A stretch of 64,000 nt of DNA, taken from a gamma proteobacterium HTCC2207 (GTDB taxonomy: Bacteria > Pseudomonadota > Gammaproteobacteria > Pseudomonadales > Porticoccaceae). This document shows, one piece after another, positions 26,749-35,932 of this stretch. The position numbers were made by a program, and so were the translations under genes. The notes below the pieces were generated by a model that saw only the letters and a list, made by a program, of their open reading frames with translations, had not been told where the DNA came from and did not search any database. Positions within the stretch are counted from its first letter, which is position 1; each line of letters begins with the position of its first letter. The stretch lies in assembly GCA_905182265.1 (NCBI GenBank), contig CAJJAO010000010.1, forward strand, positions 62,001-126,000. Direction: 5' to 3'.

Positions 26749-28248
26749 TTGAAATCTAATACTCAGGCACACAAACAAAAAGGGCCTTGGCCCCTTAGAT
26801 CTCTGCAATATTTAACCGGGCTGCTGTTTTCTGTGACTCTGGTTATCCTCAGTCAATCAAGTGCCCTAGCAGCAGAGATTAAACTGCCCATTTTGGGAGA
26901 CGCCACCTCAGGTATTGTTTCAAAGCAGCAAGAATATGAACTAGGTAGAACCTGGCTCAAGGCCTTCCGCAGCCGTGTGCGCGAGCACGATGACCCTCTG
27001 ATGCAGCAGTATCTCGAACAGTTGCTCTACAACTTAGCCACCTACAGTGACGTCGAAGACCCAAGACTAGAGCTAGTCATCATTAACAACCCCTCAATGA
27101 ACGCCTTTGCCGTGCCCGGTGGTGTTGTGGGCTTTCATACCGGTGTCTTTGCCCTCGCCGAAAATGAAGACCAAATGGCCTCTGTATTGGCCCATGAATT
27201 GGCCCACCTCAGCCAGCGCCATTTTGCCCGGGGCGTAGAAGCTCAGCGAGCCTCTTCAATGCTAAGCCTAGGCGGCCTGCTGGCAAGCCTTGTTATTGCA
27301 GCAACGGCCGGTGGTGATGCCGGAATGGCAGCCATCACAGCAACTCAGGCTGTCGCCATGAACGACCAGCTGCGCTACAGCAGATCCAACGAGCAAGAAG
27401 CTGACCGCATGGGCCTGCAAACCATGGAGCGTGCAAATCGAGATCCCGGCGCTGTCGCGGATATGTTTGCCACTCTACTCAAAGCAACAAGGTACAAAGG
27501 CAGCCGCCCTCCAGAATTTTTATTGACTCACCCGGTAACAGAAAAGCGTATTGCCGATGCTCGAGGCCGTGCCATGGCATCGTCCATGCGCCAATATTCT
27601 CGCAGTCCAGAGTTTCATTTAATTAAGGCGCGGGCTCTAGTCGCTATTTCAAACAACCCGAAGAACGCTATAAAAAGATTTAACGCGCAGCTGCGCAGTA
27701 ATCCCCAGAACCCCCAGGGCGCTCAGTATGGTTTGGCGCTAGCCTATATTGGCGCAGGCGAATTTGATCTGGCCAGACAGAGCTTAGCTCGACTGCTTAA
27801 AGACAACCCCTATCAGCTATCTTTTCAGTACGCAGATTTAGAGCTAGATATAGCGACCAAAGAATACAACCAAGGGCTGGCAAAATTAGATAAGTTGCTG
27901 CGTTTAAGCCCCAACAATTACCCCCTTACGACTATTAAGTCCGAGATACTGTGGCAGGCCCACCGCTATGAAGAGGCTGGTGAGGTTTTGACGGCCCTGA
28001 GCCGCATGCGGCCAGAAGACCCAATGATCTGGTATCGACTGGCCGAAGTTCGTGGCTTAGCGGGTAATATTTCTGGGGTACATGAAGCCAGAGCGGAGTA
28101 CTTTATCTTGGTAGGTGCCTTTGATCAGGCCCGAGAGCAGCTTAGCTTAGCGGTCAAACTGGTTGCATCAGATTTTAAACGCTCTGCGATTGTTCGCCAG
28201 CGAATAAGAGATGTAGCTGCATTGGAAGATCGCATTAAGAAGCTGTAG
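26749..28248 (+). CDS. bepA: BepA-like periplasmic M48 metalloprotease with TPR domain
   Basis: A 499-residue secreted protein: a signal peptide (cleavage after ALA near residue 41), an M48 zinc protease domain with HELAH (H149, E150, H153) and third ligand Glu in EQEAD (~215-219), then TPR-like helical repeats in the C-terminal half. BepA (YfgC) degrades stalled BAM and LptD intermediates and also helps LptD assembly. The length and arrangement match. The reading frame can only begin at a non-ATG codon: TTG at 26749 places a basic N region before the hydrophobic core, but it lacks an obvious ribosome site, so the exact start is uncertain. It shares an outer-membrane quality-control theme with bamC elsewhere in this window. 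Confidence 0.92.
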   Translation: MKSNTQAHKQKGPWPLRSLQYLTGLLFSVTLVILSQSSALAAEIKLPILGDATSGIVSKQQEYELGRTWLKAFRSRVREHDDPLMQQYLEQLLYNLATYSDVEDPRLELVIINNPSMNAFAVPGGVVGFHTGVFALAENEDQMASVLAHELAHLSQRHFARGVEAQRASSMLSLGGLLASLVIAATAGGDAGMAAITATQAVAMNDQLRYSRSNEQEADRMGLQTMERANRDPGAVADMFATLLKATRYKGSRPPEFLLTHPVTEKRIADARGRAMASSMRQYSRSPEFHLIKARALVAISNNPKNAIKRFNAQLRSNPQNPQGAQYGLALAYIGAGEFDLARQSLARLLKDNPYQLSFQYADLELDIATKEYNQGLAKLDKLLRLSPNNYPLTTIKSEILWQAHRYEEAGEVLTALSRMRPEDPMIWYRLAEVRGLAGNISGVHEARAEYFILVGAFDQAREQLSLAVKLVASDFKRSAIVRQRIRDVAALEDRIKKL

Positions 28249-28307
28249 ACAGGAGGTAGAGAGCAAAGGTAGAGAGAGACGCTTTCGAAAAAAGGTAGGA
28301 AGCCCAG

Positions 28308-29372
28308 CTAGCCCGAGACTTTAAACTTCATCATCCGCTCGAGAGAGCGGAAAGCCTGACGACCCAGCAATGGGTCAACCTCAACCTCATTACTGCCCTG
28401 CTCTAAGCACTCGAGTAAGTTCTCTAGACTGTTCATGCCCATCCAAGGGCAATTAGCGCAGCTGCGACAGCTAGCACCACTGCCACCAGTCGGCGCAATT
28501 AATAGAGTTTTATCGGGAACCGCCTGCTGCATTTTGTAGAAAATACCCTGATCCGTAGCCACGATTAACTCTTGATTGGGCAGTCTCTGAGCAGCTGCAA
28601 TCAACTGTGAGGTAGACCCGGCAACATCGGCAACATCGATCACAGCCTCGGGGGACTCTGGGTGCACCAACACTGCGGCATTGGGATAAACCTTCTTAAG
28701 GTCCAAGATGCCCCGAGCCTTAAACTCCTCATGAACAATACAGCTGCCATCCCACATCAGCATATCGGCGCCAGTATTCTTTTTGACGTAGGCACCAAGG
28801 TATTTGTCCGGTGCCCAGAGAATCTTCTCACCCTGAGCATCTAAATAGTCAACCACCTCAAGAGCAATACTTGAGGTCACAACCCAGTCCGCGCGGGCTT
28901 TCACTGCTGCCGACGTATTGGCATACACAACAACCGTACGATCCGGATGCTGGTCACAAAACGCCGAAAATTCATCAATAGGGCAGCCAACATCCAGAGA
29001 ACAGGTCGCTTCAAGTGTTGGCATCAACACGCGCTTAGCGGGGGTGAGAATCTTGGCGGTCTCACCCATAAACTTAACCCCGGCAACTACTAGGGTCTCG
29101 GCGGAATGAGTATTGCCAAAGCGAGCCATTTCCAAAGAATCGGACACTGTACCGCCCGTCTCTTCAGCCAGAGCCTGTATTAGGGGGTCTGTGTAGTAAT
29201 GGGCAATAATAACGGCGTTCTTTTCGATCAACAGAGCTTTGATTTTATCTTGGAGCACAGCAACACGCCCGGCATCAATTTCGATGCCAACCGGAACCTG
29301 ATCGAGGTAAGCCTCAACCAATTCCTTGGGGCTGGGATGCTCGGTCACTTCAAGAGTCTGCTGCTGATCCAT
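28308..29372 (-). CDS. nadA: Quinolinate synthase
   Basis: NadA condenses iminoaspartate with dihydroxyacetone phosphate to quinolinate in NAD synthesis. It is a 4Fe-4S enzyme; cluster cysteines are seen in [10 protein letters not shown] (C124), [12 protein letters not shown], and [13 protein letters not shown] near the C terminus. The 354 residues are normal for the family. The gene is single, with the next genes on this strand being a very small membrane protein just upstream (stop 18 bases from the nadA start). nadB and nadC are not in the window. Confidence 0.97.
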   Translation of the reverse strand: MDQQQTLEVTEHPSPKELVEAYLDQVPVGIEIDAGRVAVLQDKIKALLIEKNAVIIAHYYTDPLIQALAEETGGTVSDSLEMARFGNTHSAETLVVAGVKFMGETAKILTPAKRVLMPTLEATCSLDVGCPIDEFSAFCDQHPDRTVVVYANTSAAVKARADWVVTSSIALEVVDYLDAQGEKILWAPDKYLGAYVKKNTGADMLMWDGSCIVHEEFKARGILDLKKVYPNAAVLVHPESPEAVIDVADVAGSTSQLIAAAQRLPNQELIVATDQGIFYKMQQAVPDKTLLIAPTGGSGASCRSCANCPWMGMNSLENLLECLEQGSNEVEVDPLLGRQAFRSLERMMKFKVSG

Positions 29373-29390
29373 AGAAAACGCCTATGTAGT

Positions 29391-29507
29391 TTATAAACCA
29401 GAGAGCCAGTAAACCACTGTTGTCATAATAATCGCTAGTATCGCAACAACCGCAATAGCGTCTGCTGTTGAATCGCCTGTAGTGTCTGGTGCTTTTTCTT
29501 TGCTCAT
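29391..29507 (-). CDS. 38-residue single-pass membrane protein
   Basis: A short frame that normal length limits miss. It encodes an Asp/Thr/Lys-rich N terminus, MSKEKAPDTTGDSTADA, followed by a hydrophobic segment (IAVVAILAIIMTTVVYWLSG) and one last Leu. An AGGA Shine-Dalgarno lies about 10 bases upstream. The stop is 18 bases before the nadA ATG on the same strand, and the 5' side faces the cysI promoter region. The clean charge and hydrophobicity pattern argues for a real gene rather than chance. I cannot assign a function; a small regulatory subunit of a membrane complex is possible. Confidence 0.6.
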   Translation of the reverse strand: MSKEKAPDTTGDSTADAIAVVAILAIIMTTVVYWLSGL

Positions 29508-29701
29508 GGAGTTGTTTCCTGTTTTATATCTTGGTGATTCACTGAATATTTTAGAGCGCGCATTCTAGCAACCAATCTGCTGACTGTCTTCTACTCAGAG
29601 GCCCTGAATACCGCCAATAATCCTGATTAATAGCCGCTTCGACGAAAACCTGTCTTTGTAATGCCTTGTAGCAATAGTCAAAAGCTCTTATTCCAGATGA
29701 A

Positions 29702-29752
29702 TACCTATATATAGGTAAATAATAATTCAAAAGAATAACGGCAACCGTTATT
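29702..29752. promoter_or_regulatory. Palindrome and hairpin in the cysI leader
   Basis: TACCTATATATAGGTA (29702-29717) is a perfect 16-bp palindrome. AATAACGG and CCGTTATT (29734-29752) form a second inverted repeat with a CAA loop. Both lie within 90 bases of the cysI start at 29792 and could be operator sites or a leader RNA stem. Confidence 0.5.
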
Positions 29753-29791
29753 ATGGCGCCCTTCAATTCGCAGTATGCAGAACCGAACTTC

Positions 29792-31456
29792 ATGTATAAA
29801 TACGATCAATACGACCAAAAGCTTGTCGATGAGCGCGTCGAACAATATCGCGATCAAACTGAGCGTTACCTTGCCGGCGGCATCAGTGAGGAAGAGTTTC
29901 TTCCCCTGCGCCTACAAAATGGCCTCTATGTTCAGCGACTGGCTCCTATGTTACGCATCGCTGTGCCCTATGGCCTTATGTCGAGCCATCAGGTGCGCAA
30001 GCTAGCGCATATTTCTCGCAAGTTCGATAAAGGCTATGTGCACTTTACGACCCGACAGAATATCCAGCTCAACTGGCCTAAATTAGAAGAGGTTCCAGAT
30101 ATTCTGGCTGAACTAGCCAGCGTAGAGATGCACGCTATACAAACCAGCGGCAACTGTATTCGCAATACCACCACCGACCAGTTTGCCGGCGTGGCCAACG
30201 ACGAAATCGAAGACCCAAGGCCCTGGTGCGAGATTATTCGCCAATGGTCAACGGTGCATCCCGAGTTCGCCTTTTTACCGCGCAAGTTTAAGATTGCCGT
30301 CTGTGGCTCCGAAGAAGATCGTGCCGCATTTTTACTTCATGACATCGGCCTCCAATTGGTAGTCAATGACGCAGGTGAAACGGGCTTTCAGGTATTTGCT
30401 GGCGGCGGCTTAGGTCGCACTCCTGTAATTGCATCATCAATACGAGAATTTCTACCCAAGGAACATCTACTAACTTATCTGGATGCCATTCTTCGGGTTT
30501 ACAACCGTTACGGCAACCGCGACAACAAGTACAAGGCCCGTATCAAGATACTGGTTAGAGCCTGGACACCAGCTGTATTTGCCGAGCGTGTCGAAGCCGA
30601 ATGGGCCCATTTAAAAGGCGGGCCAGCTACGCTAAACGGTACTGAAATAGATCGAGTGACAAGCTTCTTTAGCCAACCAGATTATCTCAGTGTCAACGAA
30701 ACCGCAGTCGACAACGACATCAAGGCTCTTGCTGCTGGCAGCATAGGATTTTCCCGCTGGCTAGACCGTAATATCAGGCCTCAAAAACAACCGGGTTATG
30801 TCTCCGTCACCCTATCCCTAAAGCCTGCCGGTGTAGCCCCGGGCGATGTAACCGACCGCCAACTTGAGACGATTGCCGATCTCGCCGATCGTTTTTCTTT
30901 TGGTGAGATTCGCTCAACCCACAATCAAAATATTGTGCTCGCCGATGTCGCCAAAGCCGATCTTTTTGAACTTTGGGAGCTGGCTAAAACCTCTGGCTTA
31001 GCCACACCTAATATCGGCACTATTAATGACATGATCTGCTGCCCCGGAGGCGACTACTGCTCTCTGGCAAATGCCAAATCAATTCCTGTTGCCGAAGCCA
31101 TTCAACGTAAATTTGATGACCTGGATTATGTCTACGATCTAGGCGACCTTGAACTCAATATCTCAGGCTGCATGAACGCCTGCGGCCATCACCATGTTGG
31201 CCATATTGGAATTTTGGGTGTCGATAAAAAAGGCGAAGAATGGTACCAAATCCAACTCGGTGGTAGCGCCAACAAAAACGCAGCACTGGGCAAGGTACTA
31301 GGCCCCTCTCTATCTAGAGATGCCGTCACCGACAGTATCGAAAAACTGCTCGATGTATATGTTGAGAACCGTCTCGATCAAGAGGCCTTTTTGGCAACCT
31401 ACCAGCGTATCGGTATAGAAAAATTTAAACAGAGGGTTTATGGCACAGCTTCTTAA
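29792..31456 (+). CDS. cysI: Sulfite/nitrite reductase hemoprotein (CysI type)
   Basis: This siroheme and 4Fe-4S enzyme reduces sulfite to sulfide in assimilation. Start at 29792 gives MYKYDQYDQKLVDERV, which matches the pseudomonad CysI beginning better than the 13-residue longer frame from 29753. Motifs are FTTRQNIQLNW, SGNCIRNTTTDQ (siroheme contacts), and the cluster cysteines in CCPGGDYC and SGCMNACGHHH. The length is 554 residues. Its stop overlaps the next gene, a DUF934 protein, by 17 bases. In this CysI-DUF934 arrangement there is no CysJ flavoprotein subunit in view, so electrons probably come from ferredoxin or another donor. Confidence 0.94.
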   Translation: MYKYDQYDQKLVDERVEQYRDQTERYLAGGISEEEFLPLRLQNGLYVQRLAPMLRIAVPYGLMSSHQVRKLAHISRKFDKGYVHFTTRQNIQLNWPKLEEVPDILAELASVEMHAIQTSGNCIRNTTTDQFAGVANDEIEDPRPWCEIIRQWSTVHPEFAFLPRKFKIAVCGSEEDRAAFLLHDIGLQLVVNDAGETGFQVFAGGGLGRTPVIASSIREFLPKEHLLTYLDAILRVYNRYGNRDNKYKARIKILVRAWTPAVFAERVEAEWAHLKGGPATLNGTEIDRVTSFFSQPDYLSVNETAVDNDIKALAAGSIGFSRWLDRNIRPQKQPGYVSVTLSLKPAGVAPGDVTDRQLETIADLADRFSFGEIRSTHNQNIVLADVAKADLFELWELAKTSGLATPNIGTINDMICCPGGDYCSLANAKSIPVAEAIQRKFDDLDYVYDLGDLELNISGCMNACGHHHVGHIGILGVDKKGEEWYQIQLGGSANKNAALGKVLGPSLSRDAVTDSIEKLLDVYVENRLDQEAFLATYQRIGIEKFKQRVYGTAS

Positions 31457-31925
31457 AGACGGTCATGCTATTGAAAATAGCTGGCAGACAGTTGCCGCAG
31501 AGGAAACAACGTTTCCCGCTGGAGACATTCTGGTCAGCCTAGATCACTGGCGTGAACATAAAGCCGAACTCACAAAGCACAGCGGTTCGGTTGGCCTATG
31601 GATACAGGGCAACGAAGAAATCGAAGCCGTTGTCGATACTCTTATAAAGATGCCTGTTATCGCCGTAGTATTTCCAAAGTTTGCTGATGGTCGTGGTTTT
31701 TCAATCGCCCGGCTGTTGCGGGAACGCTACGATTATCAGGGCGAAATTCGCGCCATAGGCAATATTATTCGTGATCAGCTATATTTACTGCAGCGCTGTG
31801 GCTTTAATGGCTTTGAATTAGAGGCTGGCATTGACCTGACTGAGGCGGCAAAATCACTGCAAGATTTCTCCGATGCCTACCAGGTCGCCGTCGACCAACC
31901 TGTGCCACTTTTTAAAAGACGCTAG
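31440..31925 (+). CDS. DUF934 protein, sulfite-reductase partner
   Basis: A 161-residue protein of the DUF934 family, which regularly follows CysI in gamma- and betaproteobacteria and is often annotated as an oxidoreductase. Visible family parts are ILVSLDHWREHKAEL, VVFPKFADGRGFSIARLLRE, and IRDQLYLLQRCGFNGFEL. Its start overlaps the end of cysI by 17 bases, which indicates coupled translation. It has no cofactor motif that I can identify; a role in donor interaction or assembly of sulfite reductase is inferred from genomic linkage only. Confidence 0.88.
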   Translation: MAQLLKDGHAIENSWQTVAAEETTFPAGDILVSLDHWREHKAELTKHSGSVGLWIQGNEEIEAVVDTLIKMPVIAVVFPKFADGRGFSIARLLRERYDYQGEIRAIGNIIRDQLYLLQRCGFNGFELEAGIDLTEAAKSLQDFSDAYQVAVDQPVPLFKRR

Positions 31926-32002
31926 TTAAAATTAAAATAGAATAAATAGAATAATTAAAGTCTCTTCAAACGTTTGCAAAACAGACCAACTAGGCAAGCA
32001 AA

Positions 32003-33169
32003 ATGGCCCATGATGTAATACAGACCTTTTTCCTTATCTTTAGCGGTGCTGCTGTCCTGGCATCCTTAGCTCTTTTTGCCCGCCAACCGCTTTTAGTAGC
32101 CTACATAATTCTCGGTGCATTTATGGGCCCCCATGGCATGGGCTGGGTCGCCGATGTGGATCTCATCGCTCAGATTGCCAGTATTGGTATTATCTTTTTA
32201 TTGTTTTTACTGGGTCTCGATATGCAGCCCCAAGCGCTGCTTAATGTACTGCGCCAAGTAACCACCATCACCCTAATTAGCTCCGTTTTATTTGCCGCAG
32301 CGGGTTACAGCATTGGCTATCTATTTGGCTACTCCTGGCTCGAATGCCTCATCATCGGCGTCGCCATGATGTTTTCCAGTACGATTATTGGCATTAAACT
32401 TTTGCCCACCACGGTGCTGCACCACAAACACTCCGGTGAGCTCATGATCGGCATGTTGTTGATGCAAGATTTTCTAGCCATCTTTGTGCTGTTACTTTTA
32501 ATCTCTGATGTTTCGGGCACCTCAGGTCTACTGCAATTTGGCCAAAGCCTAATTGCCCTACCCCTGCTTATTGGCGGCTCGGTACTCGCAGTACGCTGGA
32601 TACTTCAGCCACTTTTTGCACGCTTTGACCGCATCGGTGAATATATCTTTTTACTCGCCATCGGTTGGTGTTTAGGCGTCGCCGAGCTCGCTGAAACTGC
32701 CGGCCTGTCCCGAGAGATCGGCGCGTTTATCGCTGGCATCTCTATTGCCACCAGCCCTATCGCGCAATATATCGCCCTCAACCTCAAGCCCCTTCGCGAC
32801 TTCTTTTTGATACTGTTTTTCTTCTCTCTCGGCGGTGGCTTTGACCTGTCGTTAATCCCACACATTATTGTGCCGGCACTGGTATTAGCAGCAGTAATGC
32901 TTGGTCTAAAACCGGTGGTCTACCATTATCTGCTCCGCTCTCAGAGCGAAAGCAAAGCGCTGTCATGGGATATAGGCTTTAGACTTGGCCAGAACAGTGA
33001 GTTCTCGTTGCTCATTGCCTATATAGCCTTCAATACTCAGCTAATAGGTCACAATGCTTCACATTTAGTGCAGGCTACTGCGATTATCACTTTCCTGATC
33101 TCTAGCTATATAGTAGTGTTCAATTTTCCGAGCCCGATTGCCCTTAATGGTCGTCTGCGCAGAGATTAG
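32003..33169 (+). CDS. CPA2-family cation:proton antiporter (KefB/C-like membrane domain)
   Basis: A 388-residue membrane protein with about twelve hydrophobic helices and the Na_H_Exchanger fold. Family signatures are IGIIFLLFLLGLDMQPQALL and, later, AETAGLSREIGAFIAGISIA. There is no TrkA-N or TrkA-C nucleotide-sensing domain, unlike full-length KefB/KefC, so regulation by glutathione adducts or NAD(H) is not expected from this polypeptide. K+ or Na+ exchange for H+ is the family function. It lies 77 bases after the DUF934 gene, in the same direction. Confidence 0.88.
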   Translation: MAHDVIQTFFLIFSGAAVLASLALFARQPLLVAYIILGAFMGPHGMGWVADVDLIAQIASIGIIFLLFLLGLDMQPQALLNVLRQVTTITLISSVLFAAAGYSIGYLFGYSWLECLIIGVAMMFSSTIIGIKLLPTTVLHHKHSGELMIGMLLMQDFLAIFVLLLLISDVSGTSGLLQFGQSLIALPLLIGGSVLAVRWILQPLFARFDRIGEYIFLLAIGWCLGVAELAETAGLSREIGAFIAGISIATSPIAQYIALNLKPLRDFFLILFFFSLGGGFDLSLIPHIIVPALVLAAVMLGLKPVVYHYLLRSQSESKALSWDIGFRLGQNSEFSLLIAYIAFNTQLIGHNASHLVQATAIITFLISSYIVVFNFPSPIALNGRLRRD

Positions 33170-33228
33170 ATTTAGCTTTAAAAAAAGCCCGCAAGGATAG
33201 ACTCATCAGCGTCAAGGAGTGACGGATT

Positions 33229-34482
33229 TTGGCCCAGCTGCAACCACAAAAAGTCTATGTTCATCAGCTTCAGCCAGGCATGTATGTGTCCGGGCTCGAT
33301 CGCCCTTGGCTGGAAACGCCCTTCTATTTACAGGGTTTTATGATCCAGTCCAGCGAACAGATACAAAAGCTATCGTTCTACTGTGACTATGTTTATATCG
33401 ATATCAAAAAGAGTGCCGCCGACCTAAATATTGCCGTGGTGCATAAGGTCGGCCATAGCGCTAACCTAGGTCATGCCACCACGCCCTTTAGCACCGAACT
33501 CTCAACAAGAAAAATCACCGAGTACACAGACCAAACCGCCGTCACCGCGGAGCTGCCCAATGCCAACCGTGCCTACGAAGCTATTCGCACTGAGTTTGAC
33601 GATATGGCCAGTACCATCAATCAGGGCCGTGCACTCGATATTGCCAATCTCAAAGATGTGATCAACCCCCTTGTCGATAGTGTTATTCGTAATCCAGGTG
33701 CTAGCATCTGGCTGGCGAGACTTAAATGCCAGGACTCCTATACCTACAGGCATTGCCTCGCCGTTGCCATTTGGTGTGCCGTGATTGGCCGCCAAATCGG
33801 CCTGCCAAAAAAGGAGCTAGCCCGCCTGTCCACTGGTGGCATGCTTTTGGATATTGGCAAGTTAAAGCTGCCGCCGCAGTTGCTGAACAAGACCACACAG
33901 CTCAGTGAGAGAGAGTTTAATCTGATTAAAAAGCATGTGGATCTGAGCCTCAAAATGACCAAGGACTCAGCGCAAAACCTACCGGACTCGGTGATCGATA
34001 TGATTGCCTACCATCACGAACGTTATAACGGCAAAGGCTACCCAAGCGGACTGCAGGGCACCAATATTCCCCTCTATGCCCGCATAGCAGCAATCGCCGA
34101 CAGCTACGACGCCATCACTAGCAAGCGCGTCTATGCCGAGCCAATTCCCCATGCCACGGCTCTAAAGAAAATGTACGAATGGCGAGGCTACGATTTTCAG
34201 CCCGAGTTAATAGAAGCCTTTATACAGACAGTGGGTGTCTACCCCGTAGGTAGTCTGGTCGAATTATCCTCTGCAGAGGTGGGCATTGTGGTCAAAGAAA
34301 ACCCAGGCAAGCGACTGCGGCCTCATGTGCTGGTAGTTTTAGACAGCAACAAGAAACACCTCGTCGAATTTACAGAGCTAGACCTAGCCACCTTTAAAAG
34401 CCCAGACAACAAAAGTATCGATATAGCCCGCACCCTCGAAACCGGTGCCTACGGTCTAGACCCAGAGAAACTATATATATGA
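33229..34482 (+). CDS. DUF3391/HD-GYP protein with altered HD pair
   Basis: A 417-residue cytoplasmic protein starting at TTG, with AAGGAG nine bases ahead. The N-terminal DUF3391 domain (KVYVHQLQPGMYVSGLD to ~65) precedes an HD-GYP domain, the c-di-GMP phosphodiesterase type. Preserved residues are the first His in TYRHCLAVA, the His in IKKHVD, HHERYNGKGYP and the late Asp in ADSYDAITS. However the HD pair reads LLDIGK: the His is replaced by Leu while Asp is retained, so one expected metal ligand is missing. It may therefore be weakly active, or a c-di-GMP sensor. It overlaps the following GGDEF-EAL gene by ATGA. A paralogue lies at 35933. Confidence 0.9.
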   Translation: MAQLQPQKVYVHQLQPGMYVSGLDRPWLETPFYLQGFMIQSSEQIQKLSFYCDYVYIDIKKSAADLNIAVVHKVGHSANLGHATTPFSTELSTRKITEYTDQTAVTAELPNANRAYEAIRTEFDDMASTINQGRALDIANLKDVINPLVDSVIRNPGASIWLARLKCQDSYTYRHCLAVAIWCAVIGRQIGLPKKELARLSTGGMLLDIGKLKLPPQLLNKTTQLSEREFNLIKKHVDLSLKMTKDSAQNLPDSVIDMIAYHHERYNGKGYPSGLQGTNIPLYARIAAIADSYDAITSKRVYAEPIPHATALKKMYEWRGYDFQPELIEAFIQTVGVYPVGSLVELSSAEVGIVVKENPGKRLRPHVLVVLDSNKKHLVEFTELDLATFKSPDNKSIDIARTLETGAYGLDPEKLYI

Positions 34483-35798
34483 CAGCCAGTAGTTTTAATA
34501 GGCATCACTTTCTGGCAGCAGTGACTCATCAGCTGGAGCAAACCAAAGACGACAATAATCTCAGCGCCCTTGCCGTCATTGATATCGCAGAATTTCAAAA
34601 GGTTAATCAAACTATAGGTTACAGCTTGGGCGACCAGCTATTGGACAATCTTTTTACGCGACTGGTATCTGTGGTTAAAAATGAGGCCCATTGCCACAGA
34701 GTTAATGGCGACAAATTTGCCTTACTCATATCGCCACTGGTGAGTATTCAGCTAATACCTCTGCTGGCCAAAAAAATCATTGACCAGATAACCAGAGTCT
34801 TTGTCATAGACAATCACAGGGTGCAACTTAAGGCCCATATTGGATTTGCCGTCTCCACGGACAAACCCTCCGCAGAACAACTGTTACTCGAAGCCGAAGC
34901 TGAGGCTAAAGCCGCCAAGCGCAAGAAAATATCCTACAGCCTAAGCCAGTCCTCGAGCTACTCCCAGAGTTCTGCCTTAATAGTACTTGAACGACAAATT
35001 AGCGAAGCGCTCAATAACAATGATTTTGCGCTATTTTATCAGCCTAAAATCTGCCTCAGCAGCCAACGGCCTAGCGGCGCAGAGGGCCTTATTCGCTGGA
35101 ACAAAGCCAGCGACCTAAATATTAGCTCGGAGCAGCTAGTGGCTACCATGGAACGCTGCGGCCAGATGCCCGAGCTATTTCGCTGGACCATTAACACAGC
35201 ACTTAGAGAGTCATCCCATTGGCCAGAAACCCATGGGCCCTTATCGGTGGCCATTAACCTATCCGCCTCATGTTTGCAGCAGGACTCTCTGTTCGAACAG
35301 ATTGAATCAAGTCTCAACCTCTGGGGTGGCGACCCGTCTTGCCTGTGTATCGAAGTAACCGAGTCTGCGGTGCAAGAAGACATGAGCCATGGCCTAAACC
35401 AGCTCAATAAAATAAAAGAACTGGGCGTTAAGATCGCTATCGACGACTTTGGTACCGGCTATTCATCACTAGAATATTTCAAATATATCCCCGCCAATGA
35501 ACTCAAAATCGACAGATCATTTGTCGCCAATATGCTGGATAGCAAGGTCGATATGGAAATCGTTAAATTAATACTCGAATGGGGACGGCGTTTGGAGCTA
35601 TCTACTGTGGCCGAAGGAATCGAGTGTCCCAAAGCTTTAGAGATTCTCTGTGAGCTCAATTGCGGCTTTGCCCAGGGCTATCACTTTAGCAAAGCATTAC
35701 CTGAAAGCGAGTTTATAGAGTGGCTCGCAAAGTTCGACTCAAACCAATACTTTGATCAACACTTGACCCATCCGGAAGAGCATTTACCCCTGCGCTAG
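34479..35798 (+). CDS. Degenerate GGDEF plus EAL-type (EGL) c-di-GMP protein
   Basis: A 439-residue protein. Residues ~1-155 are a GGDEF-like domain in which the catalytic signature is VNGDKF (75-80), so cyclase activity is unlikely. Residues ~165-425 are an EAL phosphodiesterase domain. Its signature reads EGL (E202) rather than EAL, but other ligands are present: N260, E292, D322 and D323 in IAIDDFGTGYSS, K343 and E379. The metal-binding set seems complete, so hydrolysis of c-di-GMP is plausible. The ATGA overlap with the HD-GYP gene means coupled expression, a rare pairing of the two phosphodiesterase classes. Confidence 0.9.
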   Translation: MTASSFNRHHFLAAVTHQLEQTKDDNNLSALAVIDIAEFQKVNQTIGYSLGDQLLDNLFTRLVSVVKNEAHCHRVNGDKFALLISPLVSIQLIPLLAKKIIDQITRVFVIDNHRVQLKAHIGFAVSTDKPSAEQLLLEAEAEAKAAKRKKISYSLSQSSSYSQSSALIVLERQISEALNNNDFALFYQPKICLSSQRPSGAEGLIRWNKASDLNISSEQLVATMERCGQMPELFRWTINTALRESSHWPETHGPLSVAINLSASCLQQDSLFEQIESSLNLWGGDPSCLCIEVTESAVQEDMSHGLNQLNKIKELGVKIAIDDFGTGYSSLEYFKYIPANELKIDRSFVANMLDSKVDMEIVKLILEWGRRLELSTVAEGIECPKALEILCELNCGFAQGYHFSKALPESEFIEWLAKFDSNQYFDQHLTHPEEHLPLR

Positions 35799-35850
35799 GG
35801 CTATTTTCTGCTATTCTCATATTGATTGGATGCTTAATGGATTAGCAAAA

Positions 35851-35906
35851 CTGTATTAGCAGCTCTGTATTAGCAGCTCTGGATTAAAAGCTCTGGATTA
35901 ACAGTA
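35851..35906. repeat. 14-bp tandem repeat x4
   Basis: Units CTGTATTAGCAGCT (twice, identical), CTGGATTAAAAGCT and CTGGATTAACAGTA. The array fills most of the gap between the EAL gene and the second HD-GYP gene. Confidence 0.85.
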
Positions 35907-35932
35907 CAAAACAAACGGGATGTTTATCTATC

